A stretch of DNA of 16,786 nucleotides, from the NCBI GenBank assembly GCA_004556975.1, contig SFFD01000028.1, positions 1 to 16,786 of the forward strand, read 5' to 3'. The translations under genes and the position numbers were made by a program. Shown here in pieces: positions 7,568 through 14,855 of the stretch (the stretch's first letter is position 1; every line of letters starts with the position of its first letter). Below the pieces are notes generated by a model. It was not told the origin of the DNA. It did not search any database and saw nothing but the letters and a program-made list of their open reading frames with translations. The DNA is from Oscillospiraceae bacterium (lineage in GTDB: Bacteria; Bacillota; Clostridia; Oscillospirales; Ruminococcaceae).

Positions 7568-8701
7568 TCATCTGCAAAGCTCCTGCATGGCGCTTTTTAT
7601 TGCCGCAACAAGCGCGTCCACATCCTCCGGTGTATTTTCCCGCCCAAAGCTTATGCGCAGGGCGCTGTCAATCCTTTCCGGCGAATAGCCCATTGCCTTA
7701 AGCACATGGCTTTTTTCGCCTTTGGCACAGGCGCTTCCGCTTGAAACAAAAATGCCTTTTTCCTCAAGATAGTGCAGCATAATCTCGCTGCGGATTCCCA
7801 AAACCGATATGTTCACAATGGCGGGAAGTGCGTTCGGTTTTGAGTTGAGCACGATTCCGTGCTCGTTTTCTATGGCTGAAATCAGCCTGTGCTCAAGCTC
7901 CTCCATGCGGTGCTCAAATTCCGGCATTGCCGCAAATGAAAGCTTTGCCGCCGCGCCGAACGCTGCAATAAGGGGCAGCGCCTCTGTTCCGGCGCGCACC
8001 TGCTTTTCCTGCTCGCCGCCAAGGTTTCTTGCAATAACCCTTGCGCCTTTTTTTATCCAAAGGGCGCCCACGCCCTTCGGCCCGCCGATTTTGTGCGCTG
8101 TTACGGTTATCATGTCAACGCCGAGCTTTTCTCCCCTGAAAGGAATTTTGCAAAATGCCTGCACGGCGTCGGTATGAAAAATCACATCGGGGTTTTTGCG
8201 CTTTGCCGCAGAGCAAAGCTTTGCAACGGGGTTTACCGCGCCGATTTCGTTGTTTACAAGCATTACGGAAACAAGCACTGTTTTTTCATCAACCGCGGCA
8301 AAAACCGCCTCCGGCGTGATAACGCCCTCTTCGTTCGGAAAAACATATTCCACAAAAAAGCCGTTTTCTTCAAGGTATTTTGCGGATTTCATAACCGAAT
8401 CATGCTCGTAAGCGGAAACGACTATTTTGCTTCCCCGGCGCTTTCGCGCCTCTGCGCCGCCGATTAGCGCAAGGTTGTTTGCTTCCGTTCCGCCGGAAGT
8501 AAAGTAAAGCCCGGCGGGATCGACGCCCATGGCGGCGGCAATTTCTTTTCTTGCGGCGTTCATTATTTCCTCTGCTTCTATGCCCTTTTTGTGAAGAGAA
8601 GAGGGGTTGCCGTAGTTTTCCGTCATTGCGGAATATGCGGCGTCCGCCGCCTCTTTAAGCACCCTTGTGGTGGCGCTGTTGTCAAGATAAATTTCTTTCA
8701 A
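7568..8701 (-). CDS. Cysteine desulfurase, NifS/IscS family (partner of ThiI)
   Basis: A 377-aa PLP enzyme that takes sulfur from L-cysteine, leaving alanine, and holds it as a persulfide. Motifs in order: IYLDNSATTRV, GNPSSLH, FTSGGTEANNLA, SAYEHDSV (PLP-stacking His), TAHKIGGPKG with PLP-binding Lys204, and SSGSACAKG with active Cys325. The short active-site loop around Cys325 is of the NifS-like kind, with no long insertion. TTG 8701 is preferred because GGAGG (8713-8709) precedes it at 7 nt; an in-frame ATG at 8722 has no ribosome binding site. It is first in the operon, 152 nt ahead of thiI, matching the NifZ-ThiI pair of Bacillus. tRNA thiolation is therefore its likely job, though a general Fe-S cluster role cannot be excluded. 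Confidence 0.93.
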   Translation of the reverse strand: MKEIYLDNSATTRVLKEAADAAYSAMTENYGNPSSLHKKGIEAEEIMNAARKEIAAAMGVDPAGLYFTSGGTEANNLALIGGAEARKRRGSKIVVSAYEHDSVMKSAKYLEENGFFVEYVFPNEEGVITPEAVFAAVDEKTVLVSVMLVNNEIGAVNPVAKLCSAAKRKNPDVIFHTDAVQAFCKIPFRGEKLGVDMITVTAHKIGGPKGVGALWIKKGARVIARNLGGEQEKQVRAGTEALPLIAAFGAAAKLSFAAMPEFEHRMEELEHRLISAIENEHGIVLNSKPNALPAIVNISVLGIRSEIMLHYLEEKGIFVSSGSACAKGEKSHVLKAMGYSPERIDSALRISFGRENTPEDVDALVAAIKSAMQELCR

Positions 8702-8743
8702 TTTTCCGCCTCCGGAAAGCATATTTCTCCATTATTCAGAGTT

Positions 8744-8772
8744 ATTATACACAAAATCTTATATATTTTCAA
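8744..8772 (-). promoter_or_regulatory. Promoter of the desulfurase-thiI-fusion operon
   Basis: On the minus strand TTGAAA (8772-8767), a 17-nt AT-rich spacer and a perfect TATAAT (8749-8744) lie about 43 nt before the TTG start. The surrounding stretch (8723-8880) is AT-rich with no gene. Confidence 0.8.
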
Positions 8773-8910
8773 GTATAGTATTGTAACTTTATTGTTAAGG
8801 CAAATTTTATTGCAGATTTTTCCTTCGGCAAAATAAGAATTTTTACGAAACAAAATCCCAAAGCAATTATGTTTCAACTTTTGTGCGGAGCAAATCCTCC
8901 GTTTTTGCGC

Positions 8911-8940
8911 AAAAAAGCGGCGTGGCAAAAGCCCCGCCGC
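8911..8940 (-). terminator. Rho-independent terminator after the Na+/Ca2+ exchanger
   Basis: Read on the minus strand, GCGGCG, a one-base mismatch and GGC pair with GCC and CGCCGC around TTTT, followed by six T (8916-8911). It sits 17 nt after the exchanger's stop. Confidence 0.85.
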
Positions 8941-8957
8941 CGTGGATTTTTGTGATT

Positions 8958-9875
8958 TTATCTTATGGTGATGTATGCCGCATATGCTGCATAAATTGCA
9001 AGACACGCCGCGCCCTCCCACCGGTTGGTTCTGTTCCCGGTTTTTCCGAAAACATAAACAACAAGGGTTGAAACCGCAATAATGCCCACATCCGCAAGAA
9101 GCGTGCCCGACGCATGGATGGGCGTAAGCGTCGACGCCATTCCGAGAATGAAAAGAATGTTGAAAAGGTTTGAACCTATAACGTTGCCAAGGGCAAGCCC
9201 GCTGTCTCCTTTTCTTGCCGCCACAATGGAAGTGACAAGCTCCGGAAGAGATGTGCCCGTGGCGATTATGGTAAGGCCGATGAAGGTTTCGCTCATGCCT
9301 ATGGCTTTTGCAATAAGAACGGCGTTGTCAACCACAAGGTCGCCGCCGATTGCAACCGCGGCAAGGCCGCCGATTATATAAATAACGCTTCTTAACGGCG
9401 ACAGGGTTTTTACTTCTTCGCCCTCAATGCGGTTTTTAAGCGCCGAACGAACAAGAATCACAATATATGTGATAATTCCGCAAAGCAGCAAAATTCCCTC
9501 TGCTCTTGAAATCTCCATGTCAAGCATCATAACGAAAAGCACCGCCGTGGCGCCAAGGCTCCACCATATATCGCGGGTAAGAATCACCTTTTCGGTAACA
9601 ATGGGGCAAATCACGGCGGAAATTCCGATTACCATAAGCAGGTTGAACATATTTGAGCCAATAACATTGCTTAAAGCAATGTCGCTGTTGCCGGCAAGAC
9701 CGGCCGAAATACTGACTGCCGCCTCCGGCGCGCTTGTTCCTATGGCCGCCACGGTAAGTCCGATGATTACAGACGGAATTTTAAGCAGCTTTGCTACGGA
9801 AGAAGCGCCGTCTACAAAAAAATCCGCTCCTTTTACAAGAAGTATGAAACCGACTATCAAAAGAATATACATCAT
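8958..9875 (-). CDS. Calcium/sodium antiporter, YrbG-type (CaCA family)
   Basis: A 305-aa polytopic membrane exchanger. Two inverted alpha repeats are clear: GTSAPEAAVSISAG with SNVIGSNMFN in the first half, and GTSLPELVTSIVAA with GNVIGSNLFN in the second. The acidic Glu in each GTSxPE motif is the known ion-binding residue of the family. About ten hydrophobic segments are visible, with a charged loop near KNRIEGEEVK. ATG 9875 is chosen because GCGGAGG precedes it at 11 nt and the family begins with a hydrophobic helix; the longer frame to 9923 would run into the riboswitch terminator. It is a single-gene unit with its own promoter, riboswitch and terminator. The riboswitch suggests Mn2+ as an effector and perhaps a substrate, though CaCA proteins usually carry Ca2+. 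Confidence 0.93.
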   Translation of the reverse strand: MMYILLIVGFILLVKGADFFVDGASSVAKLLKIPSVIIGLTVAAIGTSAPEAAVSISAGLAGNSDIALSNVIGSNMFNLLMVIGISAVICPIVTEKVILTRDIWWSLGATAVLFVMMLDMEISRAEGILLLCGIITYIVILVRSALKNRIEGEEVKTLSPLRSVIYIIGGLAAVAIGGDLVVDNAVLIAKAIGMSETFIGLTIIATGTSLPELVTSIVAARKGDSGLALGNVIGSNLFNILFILGMASTLTPIHASGTLLADVGIIAVSTLVVYVFGKTGNRTNRWEGAACLAIYAAYAAYITIR

Positions 9876-9913
9876 AAAGCTGTAAACCTCCGCGTTTTCC
9901 GCAATAGGGGCAC

Positions 9914-10040
9914 AAAAAAACAAGACCCTATCACATTATGTAATAAAAAGTCTTGTCGCTTAATACATTATCCGGCCTTTCGGCGTGATGACGAATAATG
10001 TAACGGTCCGAAAATCGTTCCGCCAACTACTCCCTTATGT
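9914..10040 (-). ncRNA. yybP-ykoY (Mn2+) riboswitch with overlapping terminator
   Basis: The leader of the exchanger mRNA holds the conserved 5' GGGAGTAG (10034-10027) and 3' AGCGACAAGAC (ending at 9950), close to the Lactococcus lactis yybP-ykoY pieces GGGGAGUAG and AGCAAGACC. Between them are a stem CGG-CGA/TCG-CCG, a stem ACATTAT/ATAATGT, and an inner loop with CGTCA next to GCCGAAAGGC. The 3' CAAGAC (9955-9950) can instead pair with GTCTTG (9926-9921), which is followed by seven T (9920-9914), making a terminator. Metal binding would hold CAAGAC in the aptamer and let transcription continue, an ON switch as known for this class. Assignment is by eye, without a covariance model. Confidence 0.85.
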
Positions 10041-10046
10041 TACGGT

Positions 10047-10075
10047 ATACTATCACTCCGGCCGTATTTTGTCAA
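10047..10075 (-). promoter_or_regulatory. Promoter of the riboswitch/exchanger unit
   Basis: TTGACA (10075-10070), 17-nt spacer, TAGTAT (10052-10047). The transcript would begin just before the aptamer, leaving a leader of about 165 nt to the ATG at 9875. Confidence 0.8.
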
Positions 10076-10111
10076 GAAAAAGTTTATTTTGCGAATGCGC
10101 TGCGCGCGGTC

Positions 10112-10140
10112 TTGTAATACAGTCGGTTTTCTGATAATAT
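10112..10140 (+). promoter_or_regulatory. Promoter of the HAD phosphatase gene
   Basis: TTGTAA (10112-10117), 17-nt spacer, TAATAT (10135-10140), about 30 nt before the ATG at 10170. Confidence 0.6.
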
Positions 10141-10152
10141 TTATTCAGAAAA
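10127..10152. repeat. 8-bp inverted repeat enclosing the -10 box
   Basis: TTTTCTGA (10127-10134) and TCAGAAAA (10145-10152) are perfect reverse complements around a 10-base centre that holds the -10 box TAATAT. This placement suits an operator for a dimeric regulator. As RNA it would be AT-rich and only partly transcribed. Confidence 0.6.
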
Positions 10153-10169
10153 TGTAAGGAGAACGCCAA

Positions 10170-10895
10170 ATGCCTATCGGAGCAATACTATGGGATTATG
10201 ACGGCACGCTTGCCGACAGCTCAAAGAAAAATATAGAGGTTACCGTCGAAATTCTGCGCCGCTTTATTCCCGACGTCGATGAAAATGTGCCGGAGCCGCT
10301 TGCTTCCTGCGCCTCTTATCAGGACGCCTACGGCAGAATGTCCGACTGGAAGGAACTTTACCGCACCTGCTACGGTCTTGACGACGAACAGGTGAAGGCG
10401 GCGGGCGCCATGTGGAGCGAAGCTCAGCTTTCAAACAAGACCTTTTCGGATATTTTTGACGGAATTCCCGAGGTTCTTTCCACCCTTTCGCCCATTCCCA
10501 TGGGAATCTGTTCACAGAACGGAGCGGAAATTATCCGCCGCTCTTTAAAGCACCACGGAATTCTTGAATATTTCGGTGCGGTGGTCGGTTATGACGACGT
10601 TCCCTATGAGGGGCAAAAACCCGCGCCGGATGCATTTTTTGTCTGTCTTGACCGCCTCGGCATTTCCGAAAGGAACCTTTCTTTTGTCTATGTGGGCGAC
10701 CACAGCGTAGATATTGCCTTCGGCAGAAATGCCGAAGCAGAGCTTAAAAAAGATTTCCCCGACGCAAGGGTAATCTGTGTTGCCCTGCATCACCCGGGGC
10801 TTTACGAAAGCGACGACTCATGTTTTCCTCCCGATTTTACCGCAAACAGTTCGGCTGACCTTCTTTCCGTGCTGAAGAAGCTTGCCGGCAACTGA
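10170..10895 (+). CDS. HAD-superfamily phosphatase, phosphoglycolate phosphatase-like
   Basis: A 241-aa cytoplasmic hydrolase. Motif I is WDYDGTLADSS with nucleophile Asp9 and acid/base Asp11. A helical cap (about residues 20-95) makes it a C1-type HAD like Gph or beta-phosphoglucomutase. Motif II is GICSQNG, motif III Lys150 in QKPAPDAF, and motif IV VGDHSVDI with Asp177 and Asp181. All catalytic residues are present. The substrate cannot be read from the sequence; sugar phosphates or phosphoglycolate are typical of the group. AAGGAG lies 8 nt before ATG 10170. The next gene follows after 61 nt with no terminator or clear promoter between, so the two are probably co-transcribed. Confidence 0.9.
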   Translation: MPIGAILWDYDGTLADSSKKNIEVTVEILRRFIPDVDENVPEPLASCASYQDAYGRMSDWKELYRTCYGLDDEQVKAAGAMWSEAQLSNKTFSDIFDGIPEVLSTLSPIPMGICSQNGAEIIRRSLKHHGILEYFGAVVGYDDVPYEGQKPAPDAFFVCLDRLGISERNLSFVYVGDHSVDIAFGRNAEAELKKDFPDARVICVALHHPGLYESDDSCFPPDFTANSSADLLSVLKKLAGN

Positions 10896-10956
10896 TTTTA
10901 TTTTCAGCTTTGGGAAAAGCCGTTACCTTTCCTCATCTTTTCCGAAAGGAGTTTTT

Positions 10957-12423
10957 ATGCTTATTGACATTGAAGAAAAAAAGAAAAAAATCGAAGGTGA
11001 AATGGACGCTTTTTCCGAAAAATTCGGAAGTTCCGGCGCTGTTTCGGTTTTTAAGGACGGAAATCTTCTTTTACGGCGCGCTTTCGGTGGGTCAACCGAA
11101 AACAGCCGCTTTGTAATGACTCTTGAGTGTGATTTTTACCTCTGCCTTATGCTTTTGCTGCTTGTTCAGCAAAAAAAGCTGCGCTTTTCGGATAAGCTTT
11201 CGCGCTTTATACCCGAATACAGGTACGCGGATGAAATAACCGTGCGCAACCTTCTTGACGGCAAAACCGGTATAAGAGATTTTTTCTACGGCGAAATCAT
11301 GTGTTCCGCCAAAGAATCGGATTCTTCCGTTTCTGACGAAGAGCGCCGCGTCCGCGACGCCGCCGCCTCTACAAAATACTATTCTTTTGAAGAGGTGCTT
11401 TCACTTATCGGCGAGCTTCCCCTCGAATCAAAGCCGGGAACCGAAGCAGGGCGCGGTACGGGTCTTTATCCTTTTATGCGCACGGTTATTGAGCGTGCCT
11501 CCGGCAAAAGCCTGTGGGATTTCGCTTATGAAAATATTTTTTCTCCCCTTGGCATGAAAAATACGCTGCAGGGCGGCGAAGGAATAGAATATACTATTCT
11601 TTTCCGAAATAAAAAGCCTCTTTCAATAATGCCCGACCCCAATAATCCCTATATTTTTACCACCGACCTTGCCGATACGGAAAAGCTGCTTGCGGCTGTT
11701 TTCGGCTTTAAGCTTCTTTCCGAAAAGAATTTTGCCCTTGCCGCCGATTTTAAAGACGACGGCGACCACTGGGGATTAGGTCTCGGCGACGGCTATGTTT
11801 ACGCTTTCTTTTCCCTTTACGGCACAAGCGGCTCCGGCACCGTTTACCACGACTTTGCCACGGGCGTTTCAATAGCGGTTCTTTCCCCTAAAGAAGAAAA
11901 ATATATCGAGGAAAACGGCAGCTATTTCTTTTTCCGCAAAGAGCTGCGCCGCGCCCTTGCGGAGGAATTCACTTTCCCAAGAAACACAAAAATGGTTCGC
12001 TATAACAAGCGCAACCGTGTCGGCGCAATGGGTCTTGAAGTGACAAAGGAACAGCTTGATTTTGTGGACGACGCCAAAACCACCATTGCCTATGCCGCTT
12101 CCGACCCGAAATTCAAGCTTTTTGTAGAGGAAGAATCCGGCCGCGCGGTGGGTCTTCTCTCTCTTTACGTTGACAAAAAGAACGATATTTACGATATAAG
12201 CATTGTGCTTATCGACAAGCGCTATCAGCACCGCGGCTTTGGCAAAATTATGCTCGAATTTGCCGTAGACTACCTTAAAAAGGCGGGCGCAAAGCGCCTT
12301 GAAATCGGTGTAAACCGCTTCAACCTTCCCGCGCAGAAGCTTTACAAAAGCGTCGGCTTTACCGAAGACAATGTTTTTGAGGAAGGTATAATTATGTCGC
12401 AAAAGCTTGACGAAGGTAAATAA
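10957..12423 (+). CDS. Beta-lactamase-fold pseudo-hydrolase fused to a GNAT acetyltransferase
   Basis: A 488-aa protein; ATG 10957 is chosen because AAAGGAG (10945-10951) precedes it at 5 nt and the 25 residues upstream do not look like protein. Residues about 10-345 follow the class C beta-lactamase/serine hydrolase plan: GAVSVFKDGNLLLRRAFG, LLLLVQQKKLRFSDKLSRFI, ITVRNLLDGKTGIRDF, then GKSLWDFAYENIFSPLGMKN. The catalytic SxxK position reads T55-L56-E57-C58, the YxN motif is not found where expected, and the third motif is unclear (GSGTVYHDFATG). It is therefore likely not a working hydrolase. Residues about 355-488 are a GNAT domain with acetyl-CoA loop QHRGFGK (424-430) and C-terminal NLPAQKLYKSVGF. 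No signal peptide is seen, so it is cytoplasmic. The acetyl acceptor is unknown; the first domain may recognise the target. Confidence 0.82.
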   Translation: MLIDIEEKKKKIEGEMDAFSEKFGSSGAVSVFKDGNLLLRRAFGGSTENSRFVMTLECDFYLCLMLLLLVQQKKLRFSDKLSRFIPEYRYADEITVRNLLDGKTGIRDFFYGEIMCSAKESDSSVSDEERRVRDAAASTKYYSFEEVLSLIGELPLESKPGTEAGRGTGLYPFMRTVIERASGKSLWDFAYENIFSPLGMKNTLQGGEGIEYTILFRNKKPLSIMPDPNNPYIFTTDLADTEKLLAAVFGFKLLSEKNFALAADFKDDGDHWGLGLGDGYVYAFFSLYGTSGSGTVYHDFATGVSIAVLSPKEEKYIEENGSYFFFRKELRRALAEEFTFPRNTKMVRYNKRNRVGAMGLEVTKEQLDFVDDAKTTIAYAASDPKFKLFVEEESGRAVGLLSLYVDKKNDIYDISIVLIDKRYQHRGFGKIMLEFAVDYLKKAGAKRLEIGVNRFNLPAQKLYKSVGFTEDNVFEEGIIMSQKLDEGK

Positions 12424-12455
12424 GCCTGCTGCTCAAAAAATGAAAATACGACCGC

Positions 12456-12495
12456 AAAAAGCGCTTCGTGCTCAAATGAGCACAAAGCGCTTTTT
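12456..12495. terminator. Bidirectional terminator between the GNAT fusion and the carboxypeptidase
   Basis: AAAAAGCGCTT (12456-12466) pairs with AAGCGCTTTTT (12485-12495), and inside it TGCTCA (12469-12474) pairs with TGAGCA (12477-12482) around a two-base loop. A and T tracts on both sides make it work for both converging genes. The TAA of the minus-strand gene lies in its T tract. Confidence 0.9.
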
Positions 12496-13360
12496 ATTTC
12501 CCTGCTTCGCCAAGATATTCCTCAAGGCAAAGGCCGTTTTCCATAATATATTTTGCCGCGTCGGCGCCCACATAGCGGTAATGCCACGGCTCATAGGTTA
12601 TCCCCGTAATGTCCTGCTTGTCTTTTGGGTACCGCAAAATAAATCCGTACTCGGCACAGTGCTCATACATCCACTTGAACGAATCGAATTTTTCATAGTC
12701 ATGCTCAAGGTCGGAATAATATTTCCAGTAATCGGATGAAACAAGGTCCATAGCAAGACCGGTGTGGTGTTCGCTTGTGCCGGGCGGCGCAACCCATTTT
12801 GCGGCTTCGGCTTCGGCTTTTTCCTGCGAATAGCCGGCGTTTATATATTGGTTTACCTTGCGCTGATAAAGCTCCGCGGATTTTTCCACCGTGCGGTACG
12901 CCGAACAAAGCTGCATATCATACCCCGCTTTTTTCGCCGCCGACAAAAGATCCATGGCGTGCTCCGCGGCCTTTTCGTCCAGCTTGTATTTCCCCTGAAC
13001 CGTCACCAGATTTACCGTATAATCGTCCGGAATATAGTGAGTTGGGTTAACAAGAATAAGCTCGTCATAGGCGCTTTGTTCTTCGCCGTGCTCACTTTCC
13101 GCGCTTTCGTAAGCGGAGGAAGAAGCGCTGCTTTCCGTTTTTGAGGAATCTTGCCCGCTCTGCTCCGAAAGGGAACTTTCCTCGCTGCTTTCGCTTTTTC
13201 CGTACTCATATTCGCTTTCGCCCTCGTTATAGTTCGGCGTCAGCACAACGCTGTGCTCATCGGGAAGCTCTGTATGCTCCTGCCTGTTTTTTGAGCACGC
13301 GCTCAAAGTCATAAGAATGGAAACCGCGGCGAGCGCCGCGGCAAATTTTCTTTTGTTCAT
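12494..13360 (-). CDS. Lipoprotein D-alanyl-D-alanine carboxypeptidase, VanY/M15B family
   Basis: A 288-aa surface lipoprotein expected to trim the terminal D-Ala from peptidoglycan stems. The signal peptide has a basic start (MNKRKF), a hydrophobic core and lipobox LSAC with Cys22. A Ser/Glu-rich linker of about 60 residues (ESSEESSLSEQSGQDSSKTE and similar) follows, then the M15B domain from about residue 105. Zinc and catalytic motifs are intact: SEHHTGLAMD (His198, Asp205) and EPWHYRYVG (Glu257, His260), together with CSAYRTVEKSAELYQRK. ATG 13360 overlaps the rsmE stop as ATGA, so translation is coupled. The 22 residues upstream in the same frame are the shadow of rsmE and carry no signal peptide. 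The linker composition resembles that of the sortase/SpoIID protein in this window. Confidence 0.93.
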   Translation of the reverse strand: MNKRKFAAALAAVSILMTLSACSKNRQEHTELPDEHSVVLTPNYNEGESEYEYGKSESSEESSLSEQSGQDSSKTESSASSSAYESAESEHGEEQSAYDELILVNPTHYIPDDYTVNLVTVQGKYKLDEKAAEHAMDLLSAAKKAGYDMQLCSAYRTVEKSAELYQRKVNQYINAGYSQEKAEAEAAKWVAPPGTSEHHTGLAMDLVSSDYWKYYSDLEHDYEKFDSFKWMYEHCAEYGFILRYPKDKQDITGITYEPWHYRYVGADAAKYIMENGLCLEEYLGEAGK

Positions 13361-14091
13361 AAAATCTCCATTTCTCCCGCGGCGTACATAATTGCGGAAA
13401 GCGCAGCCACGGGCGCTGTTTCGCACCTTAAAATACGCGGACCCAGCGACGCCGAAAAAAGTCCCTTTTCTTCCGCAAAAGCGGCCTCTTCATCAGAAAA
13501 TCCGCCCTCTGACCCTACCATTACCGCAATGTCTCCGCCTTTATATTTTTCCATACAGCCCCGCAGAGGATATTCTGCGTGCTCAAAAAAGAATATGGGC
13601 AGCGCTGCGGTGCTCATTTCTTCAACCGCGTTTTTAAAATTGAGCACGCCGCCCACCTGTGGAACAATTCCTCTTCCGCTTTGTTTTGCAGCCTCCGCCG
13701 CGATTTTGCGAAGACGTTCCAGCTTTTTTGCCGCGGATTTCTCATCCGGCCGGGAAATGCAGCGCGAGGTAAGCACTGGCACTATTCTGTAAGCGCCAAG
13801 CTCCACCGCCTTCTGCACTATGTACTCAAGCTTATCCGACTTCGGAATTGCCTGATAAAGCGTTACCCTCGTTTTCGGCTCCGCAAGGGATTTTCTGCGC
13901 TCTTCAACGTCAAGTATAACGCTTTCGGGGCAAAGCGAAGCTATTTTGCAAACCGCTTCCCCGCCGTTTCCGTCGCACAGAACAAGCCCGTCGCCCTGCT
14001 TCATGCGAAGCGAAAGCGCAATGTGTCTTGCGTCGCCGCCGCTTATTTCAATGGGGCTTTCTTCAATGGAATCCACAAAAAATCTCGGCAA
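13357..14091 (-). CDS. rsmE: 16S rRNA (uracil1498-N3)-methyltransferase RsmE
   Basis: A 244-aa SPOUT-class methyltransferase that uses SAM to methylate N3 of U1498 in 16S rRNA. It begins with a PUA-like domain (MPRFFVDS, GGDARHIALSLRMKQGD). The trefoil-knot domain has YQAIPKSDKLEYIVQKAVELG, MVGSEGGFSDEE and SLGPRILRCETAPVAAL, all hallmarks of the family, and the length is normal. The start is TTG 14091, set by AGGAGG 8 nt upstream and by the family's N-terminus. It lies 14 nt after the unknown 192-aa gene and overlaps the carboxypeptidase gene by ATGA, so the three form one operon. Confidence 0.96.
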   Translation of the reverse strand: MPRFFVDSIEESPIEISGGDARHIALSLRMKQGDGLVLCDGNGGEAVCKIASLCPESVILDVEERRKSLAEPKTRVTLYQAIPKSDKLEYIVQKAVELGAYRIVPVLTSRCISRPDEKSAAKKLERLRKIAAEAAKQSGRGIVPQVGGVLNFKNAVEEMSTAALPIFFFEHAEYPLRGCMEKYKGGDIAVMVGSEGGFSDEEAAFAEEKGLFSASLGPRILRCETAPVAALSAIMYAAGEMEIL

Positions 14092-14105
14092 AGCTTTGCC
14101 CTCCT

Positions 14106-14684
14106 TTAATATTCCGCAAGTTCAAAATCCCCGAAAAATTCGCTGCCAAGGGGGTTTACGGCGGTGAAATCCGCAGGATAAAAGCTTCCGTAATGCGGTC
14201 TTTTTCCGTCACACAGCTTATAGAAATTTCCTTTCATTCTGTGCCCTGCTTCAAGATAGTGCGCTCCGCAAAGCTTTTCCGCAACGGAAAGGGGCATGGT
14301 AAAACAGCTGCACCAATAGACGCCCTGTTCATCCTCGCCCGCATATATGCGCAGGGCGACGTTTTTTGAAATATCCTGCTCAGTACCGTTTGCTTCGTCA
14401 ATGAATTTGCATACCAAAGCGCCGCTGCGGTTGGTTGAAAACCAAAAATAGCGCTTTGCGCCGTCCTCTTCCGGATAAAAGGCAAGCGCGGCGCCCACAA
14501 CGCTTTTTTCCTCCGGTTCCACCTCAAAGGCAAGCATCTGAATGTGAAGGTCGTCGTTTGAAATACAGAGCCTTGCCTGGGCATACGGTTTATAGTCCGC
14601 CTTTTCAAGGGGATAGTTTATAATTTTCGCGGCGGGAAGGGAATTCCAAAGCGGCTCGCCGGTAATCATGCTTATGGGAAACAT
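14106..14684 (-). CDS. Unknown protein, possibly CBM9-like beta-sandwich (192 aa)
   Basis: ATG 14684 is preceded by GGAGG at 8 nt, which fixes the start. The 192-residue product has no signal peptide or membrane helix and is rich in aromatic residues. Its pattern (ARLCISNDDLHIQMLAFEVE, then AALAFYP, YFWFSTNRSGA, GVYWCSCFTMPLSV, and near the end GNFYKLCD, YPADFTAVNPLG and FFGDFEL) resembles intracellular family-9-like carbohydrate-binding proteins, which are beta-sandwiches. This is a visual resemblance only and I do not recognise the family with certainty. It is first in the rsmE operon, which gives no hint of its role. Confidence 0.75.
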   Translation of the reverse strand: MFPISMITGEPLWNSLPAAKIINYPLEKADYKPYAQARLCISNDDLHIQMLAFEVEPEEKSVVGAALAFYPEEDGAKRYFWFSTNRSGALVCKFIDEANGTEQDISKNVALRIYAGEDEQGVYWCSCFTMPLSVAEKLCGAHYLEAGHRMKGNFYKLCDGKRPHYGSFYPADFTAVNPLGSEFFGDFELAEY

Positions 14685-14723
14685 TTTTACTTCCTCCCTT
14701 TATCTTTTATGTAATCCTACACT

Positions 14724-14752
14724 ATTTTACAACGAAATTCGTTACAAATCAA
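14724..14752 (-). promoter_or_regulatory. Promoter of the unknown gene-rsmE-carboxypeptidase operon
   Basis: TTGATT (14752-14747), 17-nt spacer, TAAAAT (14729-14724) on the minus strand, 40 nt before the ATG at 14684. A palindrome fills the spacer. Confidence 0.6.
14726..14748. repeat. Palindrome in the promoter spacer (operator candidate)
   Basis: AACGAA A TTCGTT (14731-14743) is a perfect inverted repeat with a single central base. It extends to 11-base arms with two mismatches (14726-14748). It lies exactly between the -35 and -10 boxes of the minus-strand promoter, a place where a repressor would block RNA polymerase. Confidence 0.6.
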
Positions 14753-14793
14753 TGAATTATTATTCCCATAAGGTATATACGGTCAATTTCTCT

Positions 14794-14822
14794 TTGACAA
14801 GCGCCGCGGTTTATTATAATAT
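14794..14822 (+). promoter_or_regulatory. Promoter of the substrate-binding lipoprotein gene
   Basis: Perfect TTGACA (14794-14799), 17-nt spacer, TAATAT (14817-14822), 33 nt before the TTG start at 14856. It diverges from the minus-strand promoter at 14724-14752. Confidence 0.8.
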
Positions 14823-14855
14823 AATGTCATAAATTATTTTTCGGAGGAAACTGCC

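Noticed and set aside
8886..8906. Small hairpin CGGAG/CTCCG followed by five T on the plus strand
   Set aside because: No plus-strand gene lies upstream for it to terminate; the stem is short and probably chance.
10882..10956. Longer N-terminus for the pseudo-lactamase/GNAT protein
   Set aside because: The extra 25 residues overlap the HAD gene's end, lack a ribosome binding site, and a good AAAGGAG precedes ATG 10957.
13361..13426. Longer N-terminus for the VanY-like lipoprotein
   Set aside because: It would bury the signal peptide; these bases code for the end of RsmE, and the ATGA overlap gives a natural start at 13360.
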